Assembly: GCA_016719135.1 (NCBI GenBank)
Contig: JADKAV010000008.1
Location: 72,464-136,463 of the forward strand
Origin: Micrococcales bacterium
Lineage (GTDB): Bacteria > Actinomycetota > Actinomycetes > S36-B12 > UBA10799
Reading direction: 5' to 3'
DNA: 64,000 nt
Under the pieces are notes generated by a model. The model was not told the origin of the DNA and did no database searches. It saw only the letters and a program-made list of their open reading frames with translations. Position 1 is the first letter of the stretch; every line of letters starts with the position of its first letter. The position numbers and the translations under genes are program-made. Shown in pieces: positions 9,088 through 18,006 of the stretch.

Positions 9088-10914
9088 GTGGCCAATGTGA
9101 CAACAGGGCGCGAAACACTTGGGGCGACCGCAGAATCGGTTGCACACATGATCGTGGACCGTGCACACGCGACACCGAACAACGAGGCGTTCCGGGCACC
9201 GACCGCTGACGACTCCAGTTGGCGCTCATTGACCTGGAAGCAGACCTACGACGACGCGGAGAAGATCGCCGCCGGATTGCTGTCGTTGGGGTTGGAGCCC
9301 GAACAACGCGTCTCCATCGCTTCGGGCACCAGTCTGGACTGGATCCTGGCCGACTACGGCATCATGCTCGCCGGCGGTGCCACCACGACGGTCTACCCGA
9401 CCACCAACGACTCTGATGTCGCCTACATCCTCAGCGACTCCAACACCCGTTTCGTCTTCGCCGAGGATGACACGCAGGTCGAGAAGATCCGCATGCACAA
9501 GGACGAACTCACCATCGAGAAGATCATCACCTTCGACGGTACGAGCGACGGCGACTGGGTGATCACTTTTGACGCACTACGGGCACTGGGCGATGCGCAC
9601 CTGAAGGCCAACCCGGACGCGGTCAAGGAAAGCGCCGCGTCGGTGAAGGCAGACAGCCTTGCTACGTTGATCTACACGTCGGGGACGACTGGCAAGCCTA
9701 AAGGTGTGGAACTCACCCACAGCAACTGGACCTACGAGGGCGCTTTCGTCGAGAGCCTGAACATCATCAACATCGAGGACGTGCAGTTCCTGTGGCTTCC
9801 GTTGGCCCACAGTTTCGGCAAGGTCCTGCTCTCACTGCAGCTGCAGGTCGGGTTCGTCACCGCGGTCGACGGCCGAGTGCCCAACATTGTGGACAACCTG
9901 GCGGTGGTGAAGCCGACGTTCATGGCGGCGGTTCCCCGAATCTACGAAAAGGTGTACGCGCGCGTCGCGCAGACCGCACTGTCCGAAGGCGGAGCCAAGG
10001 CGAAGATCTTCACTTGGGCCTTCAAAGTGGGGATCGAAGCAGCAGAGAAGGAACTGAACGGTGAGAAGGTCGGCGGCACGCTGGCCATGAAGCGCAACAT
10101 CGCCGACAAGCTGGTCTTCTCGAAGATCCGTGAGCGTCTCGGCGGACGGATGCGCTACATGATCTCCGGTTCCGCGGCACTGAACAAGGACATCGCCCTG
10201 TGGTTCTACGCAGCGGGTCTGACCATCCTGGAGGGTTACGGTCTCACCGAGACCAGTGCGGCCACCTGTGTCATGCGCCCCGACCGGATCAAGTTCGGCA
10301 CGGTGGGCGAACCGGCTGCGGGTACCGAGATCAAGATCGCCGGCGACGGAGAGATCCTGATCCGCGGCCCGGGCGTCATGCGTGGCTACCGGAACCTGCC
10401 GGACGTGAACGCCGAGGCGTTCCCGGATGGCCGCTGGTTCGCCAGCGGTGACATCGGCGAGATCGACGAGATGGGCCGTGTGAAGATCACCGACCGCAAG
10501 AAGGACCTCGTGAAGACCTCCAGCGGCAAGTACATCGCGCCGTCGGCGATCGAGAGCCAGTTCAAGGCGATCAGCGGTCTGGTCGGCAACATGGTCGTTC
10601 ACGCCAACGACCGCAACTTCGCCAGCGCGCTGATCACGCTGGACCCGGACGCGGCAGCGGCCTGGGCCGCCGAGCACGGCAAGGCCGGCGCCTCGCTGAC
10701 CGACATCAGCAAGGACCCGGAGCTGGTCAAGGAGATCTCGGCCTCTGTCGATGAGCTGAACTCGCGGCTCAACAAGTGGGAGACCATCAAGAAGTTCGAG
10801 ATCCTGGACCGCGACTTCACCGTTGAGGAAGGGGAGTTGACCCCCAGCCTCAAGGTGAAGCGCAAGGCAGTCGAGACCAAGTACCGCGACATCCTGGACG
10901 CGATGTACAGCTGA
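9088..10914 (+). CDS. Long-chain fatty-acid--CoA ligase (AMP-dependent synthetase)
   Basis: Cytoplasmic or membrane-associated enzyme that activates a fatty acid to acyl-AMP and then acyl-CoA. Motifs: the AMP-binding P-loop LIYTSGTTGKPKGVELTH, the acyl-binding and adenine motif GYGLTETSA, and DRKKDLVKTSSGKYIAP, followed by the C-terminal lid domain. Its 608 aa and sequence style match actinobacterial FadD15-like long-chain ligases. GTG 9088 is preceded by GAGGGG at 7 bases. A strong hairpin terminator follows the stop, so the gene is probably monocistronic. Exact chain-length preference cannot be read from sequence. Confidence 0.93.
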   Translation: MANVTTGRETLGATAESVAHMIVDRAHATPNNEAFRAPTADDSSWRSLTWKQTYDDAEKIAAGLLSLGLEPEQRVSIASGTSLDWILADYGIMLAGGATTTVYPTTNDSDVAYILSDSNTRFVFAEDDTQVEKIRMHKDELTIEKIITFDGTSDGDWVITFDALRALGDAHLKANPDAVKESAASVKADSLATLIYTSGTTGKPKGVELTHSNWTYEGAFVESLNIINIEDVQFLWLPLAHSFGKVLLSLQLQVGFVTAVDGRVPNIVDNLAVVKPTFMAAVPRIYEKVYARVAQTALSEGGAKAKIFTWAFKVGIEAAEKELNGEKVGGTLAMKRNIADKLVFSKIRERLGGRMRYMISGSAALNKDIALWFYAAGLTILEGYGLTETSAATCVMRPDRIKFGTVGEPAAGTEIKIAGDGEILIRGPGVMRGYRNLPDVNAEAFPDGRWFASGDIGEIDEMGRVKITDRKKDLVKTSSGKYIAPSAIESQFKAISGLVGNMVVHANDRNFASALITLDPDAAAAWAAEHGKAGASLTDISKDPELVKEISASVDELNSRLNKWETIKKFEILDRDFTVEEGELTPSLKVKRKAVETKYRDILDAMYS

Positions 10915-10927
10915 TCTGAGCGACACA

Positions 10928-10962
10928 GGAGGGGCGGCACCGGAAACGGGCCGCCCCTCTTC
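10928..10962 (+). terminator. Hairpin terminator after the acyl-CoA ligase gene
   Basis: A 10-bp perfect GC-rich stem (GAGGGGCGGC with GCCGCCCCTC, 10929-10938 and 10950-10959) with an 11-base loop lies 14 bases after the stop and is followed by a short T-containing stretch (TTCGTTT). Confidence 0.8.
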
Positions 10963-11008
10963 GTTTGCCGGTGGCGTCATGTGGCGTGAATGCAGCGCTA
11001 CCGGGCAC

Positions 11009-11331
11009 AGTAGCCCGTAGGTTGCCCGGTGACCCGTAACTTGCAGGCCATTTGGCAACCAGCGGGTCACTGCCCGGGTCGGGGTTGCCGCGGTCGGGCT
11101 GGGAGGGCTGGCGATGCGCTGCCTGCGGCACTGGTTGCGTGCCAGCCCTGCCCGACGACGGCAGATCCCGCGAGTAGCCCGTAGGTTGCCCGGTGACCCG
11201 TAACTTGCAGGCTGTTTGGCAACCAGCGGGTCACTGCCCGGTCGGGGTTGCCGCGGTCGGGCTGGGATGGCTGGCGATGTGCTGCCTGCGACACTGGCTA
11301 AGTGCCAGCCCTGCCCGACGGTGATCCCGCG
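11009..11331. repeat. Tandem duplication, two copies of a 164-bp unit reaching into hemW
   Basis: Copy 1 is 11009-11172 and copy 2 is 11173 to about 11331, roughly 93 percent identical by eye, differing by scattered substitutions, a 1-base and a few-base deletion. Each unit has two possible stem-loops: GTGACCCG paired with CGGGTCAC, and GGGCTGGC paired with GCCAGCCC. The end of copy 2 is the beginning of hemW (GTG 11302). The matching part of copy 1 is a relic start that reads MPALPDDGRSRE then stop (11139-11177). This fills the otherwise gene-free stretch between the terminator and hemW. Confidence 0.92.
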
Positions 11332-12489
11332 CCACCCGACGGCCGACTGCCCGCCGGACTCGACTGGACCAGGCCGTTGCGCGCGTATCTGCACGTGCCC
11401 TTCTGCGCCTCACGCTGCGGCTACTGCGACTTCAACACCTACACTGCCGACGAACTCGGCGGCTTCCGCTTCGAACCGTACGTGCGGGCGGTCAGCGGGG
11501 AGATCGAGTTGGCGGCGGACGTCTGCGTAGGGCCGCCGCTGGCGTCGATCTTCATCGGCGGCGGAACCCCGTCCTTGCTTCCGGTCAGCCATCTCAATGA
11601 GCTTTTGGACGCATTGCGCGCGAGCTTCGGACTCGAACCCGGCGCCGAAGTCACCCTCGAGGCGAATCCGGAGAACGTCTCGCCGGAGTCACTGGTCGGA
11701 TGGCTGGAAGCCGGCGTGACGAGATTGAGCATCGGCATGCAAAGTGCGGATCCTGATGCGCTGACGGTGCTGCAGCGGGTTCACACGCCAGGCGCCGCGG
11801 TCGCGGCGGCGAGGACGGCTCGTACCGAGGGCTTCGAGCACATCTCGCTGGATCTGATCTACGGGGTTCCTGGGCAGTCGCTGGATTCCTGGCGCAGCAC
11901 GCTGTTGTCAGCGCTGGCCGGCGAGCCCGATCACATCTCGGCGTACGCCTTGGGGGTGGAACGCGGCACCGCCTTGGAGCGGCAGGTCCGGCGTGGCGAG
12001 GTTCCTGCACCGGATCCGGACTTTGCTGCTGCCCAATACGACCTCGCCGACGAGGTGCTGATGCAGCACGGACTCTCCTGGTACGAGATCTCCAACTGGG
12101 CGCGTCCGGGCGGGCAGTGTGAGCACAACCTCGGCTACTGGCGCGGCGACAACTGGTGGGGATTCGGGCCAGGAGCGCACTCCCATGTGGACGGCGTGCG
12201 CTGGTGGAACGTCAAGCGCCCCGGAACCTACCAGTCGATGCTGGCCGCGGGTTCGAGTCCGGCGGCTGCCCGCGAGGTGGTCAGCACCGAAGGCAGGGAA
12301 CTGGAGGAGGTCATGCTTCAGGTCCGCCTGGCCCACGGCATTCCCGCCGATGTGTATCCGCCCCAGCGCACAGCCCGACTGCGCGACACCGGGTTGCTGG
12401 AAGACGCCGACGGCGCCCGCCTGCGTCTGACCCGCAAGGGCCGGATGCTGGCGGACGCCGTCGTGCGGGTCCTACTTGGGTGGGACTAG
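11302..12489 (+). CDS. hemW: HemW, heme chaperone / radical-SAM protein
   Basis: Radical SAM protein related to oxygen-independent coproporphyrinogen III oxidase but of the HemW type (heme chaperone). The [4Fe-4S] motif CASRCGYC sits after YLHVPF, followed by FIGGGTPSLL and the IYGVPGQSLDSW core, with the HemW C-terminal domain (NLGYWRGDNWWGFGPGAHSH). Length 395 aa is usual. The GTG start gives MPALPDGDPAPPDG, which resembles the N-terminus of other actinobacterial HemW proteins, so I keep it although it lies within the tandem repeat and has no clear ribosome-binding site. Its TAG stop overlaps the stop of the convergent gene (CTAG). Confidence 0.92.
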   Translation: MPALPDGDPAPPDGRLPAGLDWTRPLRAYLHVPFCASRCGYCDFNTYTADELGGFRFEPYVRAVSGEIELAADVCVGPPLASIFIGGGTPSLLPVSHLNELLDALRASFGLEPGAEVTLEANPENVSPESLVGWLEAGVTRLSIGMQSADPDALTVLQRVHTPGAAVAAARTARTEGFEHISLDLIYGVPGQSLDSWRSTLLSALAGEPDHISAYALGVERGTALERQVRRGEVPAPDPDFAAAQYDLADEVLMQHGLSWYEISNWARPGGQCEHNLGYWRGDNWWGFGPGAHSHVDGVRWWNVKRPGTYQSMLAAGSSPAAAREVVSTEGRELEEVMLQVRLAHGIPADVYPPQRTARLRDTGLLEDADGARLRLTRKGRMLADAVVRVLLGWD

Positions 12490-13451
12490 GCCGCGACCGG
12501 CTGTCCGCGGAGCACCTTGTACGCGTAGGTGTGCGCGATGACGACCACGGGGACCGCCACGAACAGACCGATGCCGCACAGCAGCGCGCCGACGAACAGC
12601 GCGATCCAGCTGAGGATCAGCAGCAGCAGAAGGTTGCCCACGTTGTCCTTGACGAATGAGAAGCTCGCCTTGATCGCATCCCACGCACCGAGGTCCTGAT
12701 CGAGGATGAAGTACACGAAGAACGTTCCGAAGAACGCCACGATCAGACCCGGGATGATGCACAGGAGGAACCCGATGAACGTCAGGACGCTCAAGATGAT
12801 CCCGGCCAGAATGATCCGTCCCAGCTTGTTGAAGCTGAACAGCTCACCGAGTTCCAGCGCCCGGCCCTCGACCAGCGCAAGACCACCGCGGGCGAATGCG
12901 GCCTGGACGATGTAGCCCCAGATGAAGCTGATGATCGCGAACACCATCGACAGCAGGACCCCGAAGAATCCGCCGCCCGACGAGGTGACGACGAAGCCGT
13001 TCTCGCCGGTCACCACGGTGGCTTCCGGAGCGGTGACGGCCTGCAGGAGTACCTGGATGCCGTAGATCACAGCGCCGACCAGCAGGAACACCAGCATGGC
13101 GATCAGGATCGGGCCGACGTTCGCGGTGAACTTCTTCCAGCCGTAGCCGAAGGCATCGCCTACCGAGAAGGGTTTGCCGCCGGCAGGGGGCATCCCACCG
13201 GGGTAGCCGCCGGGGGGATAGCCACCACCGGGCGGCATCCCACCTGGTGGCATTCCGCCTCCGGGTGGCGGGGGCGGGGGTGGCGGCGGCATGCCCGGCC
13301 CACCGGCGCCGGGAGGCATCCCGCCAGGGGGCGGCGGAGGTGGGGGAGGCACCGATGAGCCCCCAGGTGGTTGCGGAGGCATTCCGCCGGGAGGTGGCGG
13401 GGTGCCACCAGGCGGGCGATTTTCAGGTGGGGGAGGGGGAAATTGTGACAC
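12486..13451 (-). CDS. Proline-rich multi-pass membrane protein, unknown function
   Basis: 321 aa. The first roughly 95 residues are low complexity, with runs of 6-9 prolines separated by GGMPPG-type blocks, so they are probably a disordered cytoplasmic arm. About six hydrophobic segments follow (from GPILIAMLVFLLVGAVIYG to VPVVVIAHTYAY), with an organisation like DUF975/DUF4013-type membrane proteins. GTG 13451 has AGGAG at 7 bases. It lies 9 bases downstream of an RDD-domain gene that starts with the same MSQ-proline pattern, so the pair is probably one transcript. Function unknown. Confidence 0.8.
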   Translation of the reverse strand: MSQFPPPPPENRPPGGTPPPPGGMPPQPPGGSSVPPPPPPPPGGMPPGAGGPGMPPPPPPPPPGGGMPPGGMPPGGGYPPGGYPGGMPPAGGKPFSVGDAFGYGWKKFTANVGPILIAMLVFLLVGAVIYGIQVLLQAVTAPEATVVTGENGFVVTSSGGGFFGVLLSMVFAIISFIWGYIVQAAFARGGLALVEGRALELGELFSFNKLGRIILAGIILSVLTFIGFLLCIIPGLIVAFFGTFFVYFILDQDLGAWDAIKASFSFVKDNVGNLLLLLILSWIALFVGALLCGIGLFVAVPVVVIAHTYAYKVLRGQPVAA

Positions 13452-13460
13452 TGTGTGCTC

Positions 13461-13976
13461 CTAATCCTTGTAGACCACGGCTTTGGTGAGTTTGTCGGAC
13501 AACAGACACTGGCGGTCCTTGTCCCAGATCGGCCACAGCACACCGATGTAGCAGATCGCGAAATCCAGCCACAGCAGCAGCAAGCGACCGAACGCGGTGC
13601 CGAAGCCGAGCGCTTGGCCCGACATCTGCCCCACGGTGTGCATCCCGAGAACTCTCTTGCCCAGGGACTGCGTCGTCGTGCCTTCCAGGTATGCCTTGTT
13701 CCAGACGAAGTAGACGATTCCGATCGCCCAGAACAGCCAGTACAGCGCACCCAGGCCGGTGGTCGTCGTGATGCTGGCACCACTTTCGAGGGTGGTCGTC
13801 TGGGTCGACGGGCCTGCCAGCAGGAACCCGATGCCGTTGAGAATGGCGACGGGCAAGATGTCGATGATGTAGGCGATCACCCGCATGAACCAGTTGGCGT
13901 ATTGCCCCGTTTGTTGGCCCATCCCAGTAGGCATGGCGCCGCTGGGAGGGGGTGGTGGGGGTGGTGTCTGGGACAT
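13461..13976 (-). CDS. RDD family membrane protein with proline-rich N-terminus
   Basis: 171 aa. The N-terminus MSQTPPPPPPPSG is followed by an RDD domain (YANWFMRVIAYIIDILPVAI with the Arg and paired Asp pattern, then TTQSLGKRVLGM and a C-terminal helix). RDD proteins are small membrane proteins, some implicated in cation/proton exchange, but no function is established for this one. GAGGA precedes the ATG. It is first of a pair with the downstream proline-rich membrane protein. Confidence 0.85.
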   Translation of the reverse strand: MSQTPPPPPPPSGAMPTGMGQQTGQYANWFMRVIAYIIDILPVAILNGIGFLLAGPSTQTTTLESGASITTTTGLGALYWLFWAIGIVYFVWNKAYLEGTTTQSLGKRVLGMHTVGQMSGQALGFGTAFGRLLLLWLDFAICYIGVLWPIWDKDRQCLLSDKLTKAVVYKD

Positions 13977-14115
13977 CGTTCCTCACTTCGTTGGCCGGAT
14001 GCCGAGCGACTGCAAGACTAGTGCGCAAGAAGTCCCGATCGTCGGATTTGCGAAGGGTGGTTCGCGGCGTTTCGGAGTTGCGTGCGACCAGCGTCGGGCG
14101 ATGGTTGGCACAACC

Positions 14116-14523
14116 TCAGGATTCGGCTCCGATCCCGAGCGCGAACAAGACGACGGTGCCCACCACGAGCAGCACCAGCGACAAGCCCCCCAGCAACATG
14201 CCGGTCGTGGCCATTCCGGTCCCTGCGCCCTGAGACTGTGCCTGTCTGCGTCCTTTGACCCCCAAAATGATCGCCGCGATACCAAGTGGGACGGCCAGCA
14301 GAGCGCAGAACACGAGGAACACCATGCTGAGGATCCCCGTGGTGAGCGCACCGACACTCTGGGAGTTGTTCGGCGGTGCTGAAGGCAACGGTCCGGCGGC
14401 CGGGTTCCAGGGCACTGGTGGCGGTGGCACACTTCCCGGCACCGGCACGATGGGCTCGGGCGGACCGGATTGAGGGCGGTAATCGCGCCCGTCGTTCCAT
14501 GAGCGGTCCTCAGCGTCGGCCAT
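14116..14523 (-). CDS. DUF4190-type small membrane protein
   Basis: 135 aa. A polar, proline-rich N-terminus (to about residue 55) precedes two hydrophobic helices separated by a conserved-looking GVKGRRQAQ turn and GMATTGMLLGGLSLV, the pattern of the DUF4190 family. The ATG at 14523 is set by an excellent AGGAGGT at 5 bases; the frame is open further upstream but without protein-like sequence. It is on the same strand as the two preceding proline-rich membrane proteins, about 140 bases away. Function unknown. Confidence 0.82.
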   Translation of the reverse strand: MADAEDRSWNDGRDYRPQSGPPEPIVPVPGSVPPPPVPWNPAAGPLPSAPPNNSQSVGALTTGILSMVFLVFCALLAVPLGIAAIILGVKGRRQAQSQGAGTGMATTGMLLGGLSLVLLVVGTVVLFALGIGAES

Positions 14524-14736
14524 CGGACACCTCCTGTGTATGACCCTAGTCGGGTCGCCGTGGACGGCGCCGGAAATGACCGGTGATGTTGCGCAGTGGG
14601 CGGTGCGCGGATTTGAGGCATTGGACCTCAAACCGGTGCCGTAGTTCTCGTCTGCGCGGGCGGTCGACGCCGAGCATCCAGCCCCCACACACCGCCATTG
14701 CAGCGTGCATGGCCGCATCCCGGTGCCCGACGTACA

Positions 14737-14763
14737 CTGGCACTCAGAGGTTCGGAGTGCTAA
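14737..14763. promoter_or_regulatory. CIRCE operator of hrcA-dnaJ
   Basis: CTGGCACTC, 9 bases, GAGTGCTAA. This matches the CIRCE consensus TTAGCACTC-N9-GAGTGCTAA at 16 of 18 arm positions and lies 28 bases before the hrcA ATG, the normal place for HrcA autoregulation. Confidence 0.88.
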
Positions 14764-14791
14764 CGGCTCGAACCAGCGTTGAAAGGTGAGC

Positions 14792-15805
14792 ATGGACGAC
14801 CGCAAGCTTGAGGTGCTGCGGGCGATCGTGGAGGACTACGTGGCCACCCGTGAGCCTGTGGGTTCCAAGGTGCTCGCAGAACGCCACAACTTCGGCGTCA
14901 GTTCGGCCACGCTGCGTAACGACATGGCGGTGCTGGAGGAAGAGGGCTACATCGTTGCCCCCCACACCAGCGCCGGGCGAGTCCCCACGGACAAGGGTTA
15001 CCGGTTGTTCGTCGACCGCCTTGCGCAGATCAAGCCGTTGTCCCCGGCCGAACGCCGTGCGATCCACCAGTTCCTGGACAGTGCGGTCGATCTCGACGAC
15101 GTCATGCAACGCACCGTGCGGCTTCTGGCACAACTGACCCACCAGGTCGCTCTGGTGCAGTACCCCACACTCACCCGCAGCGGTGTGCGGCACGTGGAGA
15201 TCGTGGGGCTGGGAACCCGGCGGGTGCTGCTCATCGTGATCGCCGACACCGGCCGGGTCGAGCAGCGCACCGTGGATAGTCCCATCGACGTCACCGACGA
15301 GGCGTTGCTGGACCTGCGGTCGCGTCTGAATGCAGCGGTCGTGGGTAGGTCCTTCAACGACGTCGCGCAAGCGGTGCAGACCATTCCGGAACAGACGCCG
15401 ACGCAGTACCGGCCGCTGGCAACAAGTGTGCTGGCCAGCCTGCTGGAAACCGTGGTCGAACGTCAGGAGGACCGGATCGTGATGGGTGGCACAGCGAACC
15501 TGACGCGGTTCGGTGAGGACTACTCGGTGACGGTGGGACCGGTGCTGGAAGCATTGGAGGAGCACGTGGTCCTGCTGCGGCTTCTGCAGGAGGTGGGCAG
15601 CCACGATGACCTCACCGTGCGGATCGGGTCGGAGAACCAGGTCGAGGGTCTGGCCGGCTCGGCAGTCGTGACCACCGGCTACGGCCCGCATTCTTTGAGC
15701 GTTGCGCATATCGGGGTGCTCGGCCCGACGCGTATGGACTACCCGGGCACCATGGGTTCAGTGCGCGCAGTGGCGCGTTACCTGGGCCGGATTCTGAGCC
15801 AGTGA
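14792..15805 (+). CDS. hrcA: Heat-inducible transcription repressor HrcA
   Basis: Represses heat-shock genes by binding CIRCE operators. The N-terminal winged helix (DRKLEVLRAIVEDYVATREPVGSKVL, given here as a description of residues 3-28) and the TLRNDMAVLEEEGYI recognition region are followed by the GAF-like domain with the TSAGRVPTDKGYR motif. 337 aa from ATG 14792, preceded by AAAGG at 5 bases; an in-frame GTG two codons upstream is less likely. A CIRCE element in its own promoter and another before hsp20 in this window give two visible targets. It overlaps dnaJ. Confidence 0.95.
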   Translation: MDDRKLEVLRAIVEDYVATREPVGSKVLAERHNFGVSSATLRNDMAVLEEEGYIVAPHTSAGRVPTDKGYRLFVDRLAQIKPLSPAERRAIHQFLDSAVDLDDVMQRTVRLLAQLTHQVALVQYPTLTRSGVRHVEIVGLGTRRVLLIVIADTGRVEQRTVDSPIDVTDEALLDLRSRLNAAVVGRSFNDVAQAVQTIPEQTPTQYRPLATSVLASLLETVVERQEDRIVMGGTANLTRFGEDYSVTVGPVLEALEEHVVLLRLLQEVGSHDDLTVRIGSENQVEGLAGSAVVTTGYGPHSLSVAHIGVLGPTRMDYPGTMGSVRAVARYLGRILSQ

Positions 15806-15813
15806 GGAAGACG

Positions 15814-16953
15814 ATGGCAGCCGATTATTACCAAACCCTCGGGGTGTCCCGCGACGCCACTCCCGAGGAGATCAAGCGTGCGTACCGGAAGTTGGCACGG
15901 GAGTTGCACCCGGATGTGAACCCGGACGCCAGCACCCATGAGAAGTTCAAGGACGTCACGGCGGCCTACGAGGTTCTCTCGGACCCGCGTAAGCGCCAGA
16001 TGTACGACCTGGGTCATGACCCGCGCGCGGGCGCGACTGGCGGTGGCGCGGCCGGTTTCGGCGCTGAGAACCTGTTCGAGGATCTGATGAACTCGTTCTT
16101 CGGCGGTGGTGGCGGGGGCAGTTCCCGAGGACCCAAACCGCGCACGCGGCGCGGCCAGGACGCACTGCTGCGCATCGACGTGGACCTGGCCGAGGCCGTG
16201 TTCGGAGTTGAACGCGAGATCACAGTTGACACCGCGGTCGGCTGTCCGACGTGCCACGGGGCCGGAACCGCCGAAGGTGCCCAGTTGACGACCTGCCCGA
16301 TGTGCCGGGGCCGCGGCGAGGTGCAGAACGTGCAGCGCACATTCCTGGGTCAGGTCATGACCGCACGCGCCTGCCCCCAGTGCCAGGGATACGGCAACCT
16401 CAATCCCGCCCCCTGCCCCGAGTGCGCAGGGGACGGCCGCGTCCGCACCCGGCAGACGATCAAGGTCGACGTCCCGCCCGGGGTGGAGACCGGCACCCGG
16501 CTGTTGCTGTCGGGACAAGGTGAGGTGGGCCCGGGCAACGGTCCGGCCGGTGACGTGTACGTGGAGATCATCCAAAAACCGCATGCCATCTTCGAACGCC
16601 AGGGCAACGACCTGCACGTGCAGTTGAGCATCCCCATGACGGCGGCCGCGCTGGGGACGGTGATCCCGCTGCAGACCCTCGACGGCGAGCAGAAAATCGA
16701 CGTCCGGGCGGGTACCCAGAGCGGCAACGTCCAGACGCTTCGTGGCCTGGGTGCTTCCCGGTTGCAACGCTCCGGCCGCGGTGACCTGCACGTCCATATC
16801 GACGTGCTCACTCCCACCAAACTCGACGGCCAGCAGCGCGAGCTGCTCGAACAGCTGGCTGTGCTGCGCGACGAGGAGCACGTGGAACCTGCGGTCACCG
16901 AGCACCCGACCGGGTTGTTCTCCCGCATCAAGGAGGCGTTCAGCGGCAAATGA
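15814..16953 (+). CDS. dnaJ: Chaperone DnaJ (second actinobacterial type, HrcA-linked)
   Basis: Co-chaperone of DnaK. The J domain (YYQTLGVSRDATPEEIK, HPD at LHPDVNP) is followed by a Gly-rich region, four CxxCxGxG-type zinc repeats (CPTCHGAG, CPMCRGRG, CPQCQGYG, CPECAGDG) and the C-terminal substrate domains. 379 aa. ATG 15814 has GAGGA at 5 bases. This is the dnaJ copy that follows hrcA in Actinobacteria and should be under the same CIRCE control. Confidence 0.95.
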   Translation: MAADYYQTLGVSRDATPEEIKRAYRKLARELHPDVNPDASTHEKFKDVTAAYEVLSDPRKRQMYDLGHDPRAGATGGGAAGFGAENLFEDLMNSFFGGGGGGSSRGPKPRTRRGQDALLRIDVDLAEAVFGVEREITVDTAVGCPTCHGAGTAEGAQLTTCPMCRGRGEVQNVQRTFLGQVMTARACPQCQGYGNLNPAPCPECAGDGRVRTRQTIKVDVPPGVETGTRLLLSGQGEVGPGNGPAGDVYVEIIQKPHAIFERQGNDLHVQLSIPMTAAALGTVIPLQTLDGEQKIDVRAGTQSGNVQTLRGLGASRLQRSGRGDLHVHIDVLTPTKLDGQQRELLEQLAVLRDEEHVEPAVTEHPTGLFSRIKEAFSGK

Positions 16954-17657
16954 CCGCTCCGCTCTTCTACGTGGACTCGGTTCCCGGGTCCGGACGCGTT
17001 TGGCTCGAGGGTCCTGACGCCCGCCATGCTGTTGGCGCCTTGCGTCTGCAGGCCGGTGAACAGGTGCTCCTGGGCGACGGCGCGGGAACGATGGCGGACA
17101 GTACTGTCACCGCCGCTGATCGGCGAGGAGGTCTGGAACTCGAAGTGCTCGGGACTCGTCATGACCCCGAACCCCGTTCGTTGACTGTGTTCCAGGCGAT
17201 CCCCAAGGGTGATCGCGCCGACCTCGCTGTGGAACTGCTCACCGAGGCCGGAGTCAGCCGGATCGTGCCGTGGTCCTCCCAGCGCACGGTTGCGAACTGG
17301 ACCGGCAAGAGCGAGGCCAAGCGTGAGCGCTGGCAGCGGGTGGCCCGTGCGGCGGCGATGCAATCGCGTCGCGCCTACCTGCCTGTCGTCGAGGCGCCAG
17401 GTTCGCCCACGGGGTCGGGCGCCTGTTTGGTGTTGCATGAGGATGCCCGGCAGTCGTTGTTCACATTCTCGCCGCCGCCGGGACCGCTCACAGTGGTGGT
17501 GGGTCCTGAAGGCGGCCTGGCGCCCGAAGAGGTTGAGACCCTGACCGGGCGCGGAGCGGTCGCGCTGAATCTCGGGACGCTGATCATGCGGACCTCCACG
17601 GCCGGAGCGGCCGCCTGCGTGTGGCTGCGGGGCCTCGAACAGTCCGTGGAGTCATGA
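16950..17657 (+). CDS. rsmE: 16S rRNA (uracil(1498)-N3)-methyltransferase
   Basis: SPOUT-class enzyme that methylates U1498 of 16S rRNA. The PUA-like N-terminal domain (LEGPDARHAVGALRLQAGEQ) is followed by a knotted SAM-binding domain with VVVGPEGGLAPEEVE and LNLGTLIMRTSTAG. 235 aa, normal length. It starts inside the dnaJ stop (ATGA), so it belongs to the hrcA-dnaJ transcript. Confidence 0.94.
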   Translation: MTAPLFYVDSVPGSGRVWLEGPDARHAVGALRLQAGEQVLLGDGAGTMADSTVTAADRRGGLELEVLGTRHDPEPRSLTVFQAIPKGDRADLAVELLTEAGVSRIVPWSSQRTVANWTGKSEAKRERWQRVARAAAMQSRRAYLPVVEAPGSPTGSGACLVLHEDARQSLFTFSPPPGPLTVVVGPEGGLAPEEVETLTGRGAVALNLGTLIMRTSTAGAAACVWLRGLEQSVES

Positions 17658-17658
17658 C

Positions 17659-18006
17659 ATGATCGCTGCTATGTCCTGCATCTTCTGCGCTATCGCCGCA
17701 GGTGAGGTCCCCGCGACCGTCGTGCATCAGTCCGAGCGCGTCGTGGCCTTCCGGGACCTGAATCCGGTGGCTCCTGTCCACGTGTTGGTGATCCCGCGCG
17801 AGCACTACCGCAACGTGGTGGAACTGTCCGCCGACGTGGCCACGGCCGCTGAACTGCTCGAGGTCGTGGCCGAAGTGGCGAATACCGAGAACGTCGCCGA
17901 CGGCTTTCGGACGGTCTTCAACACCGGCGGCGACGCGGGTCAGGAAGTCGACCATGTCCATGCCCATGTGATCGGCGGCCGACAGATGCAGTGGCCACCC
18001 GGATGA
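17659..18006 (+). CDS. HIT family protein (histidine-triad nucleotide hydrolase)
   Basis: 115 aa HINT-type nucleotide-binding protein that hydrolyses nucleoside phosphoramidates. The N-terminal CIFCAIAAGEVPATVV and the histidine triad HVHAHV are visible. The start is either ATG 17659 (GGAG at 8 bases) or ATG 17671, which would give the common MSCIFC start; I keep the first for its ribosome-binding site. Sits between rsmE and phoH, as in many Actinobacteria. Confidence 0.92.
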   Translation: MIAAMSCIFCAIAAGEVPATVVHQSERVVAFRDLNPVAPVHVLVIPREHYRNVVELSADVATAAELLEVVAEVANTENVADGFRTVFNTGGDAGQEVDHVHAHVIGGRQMQWPPG

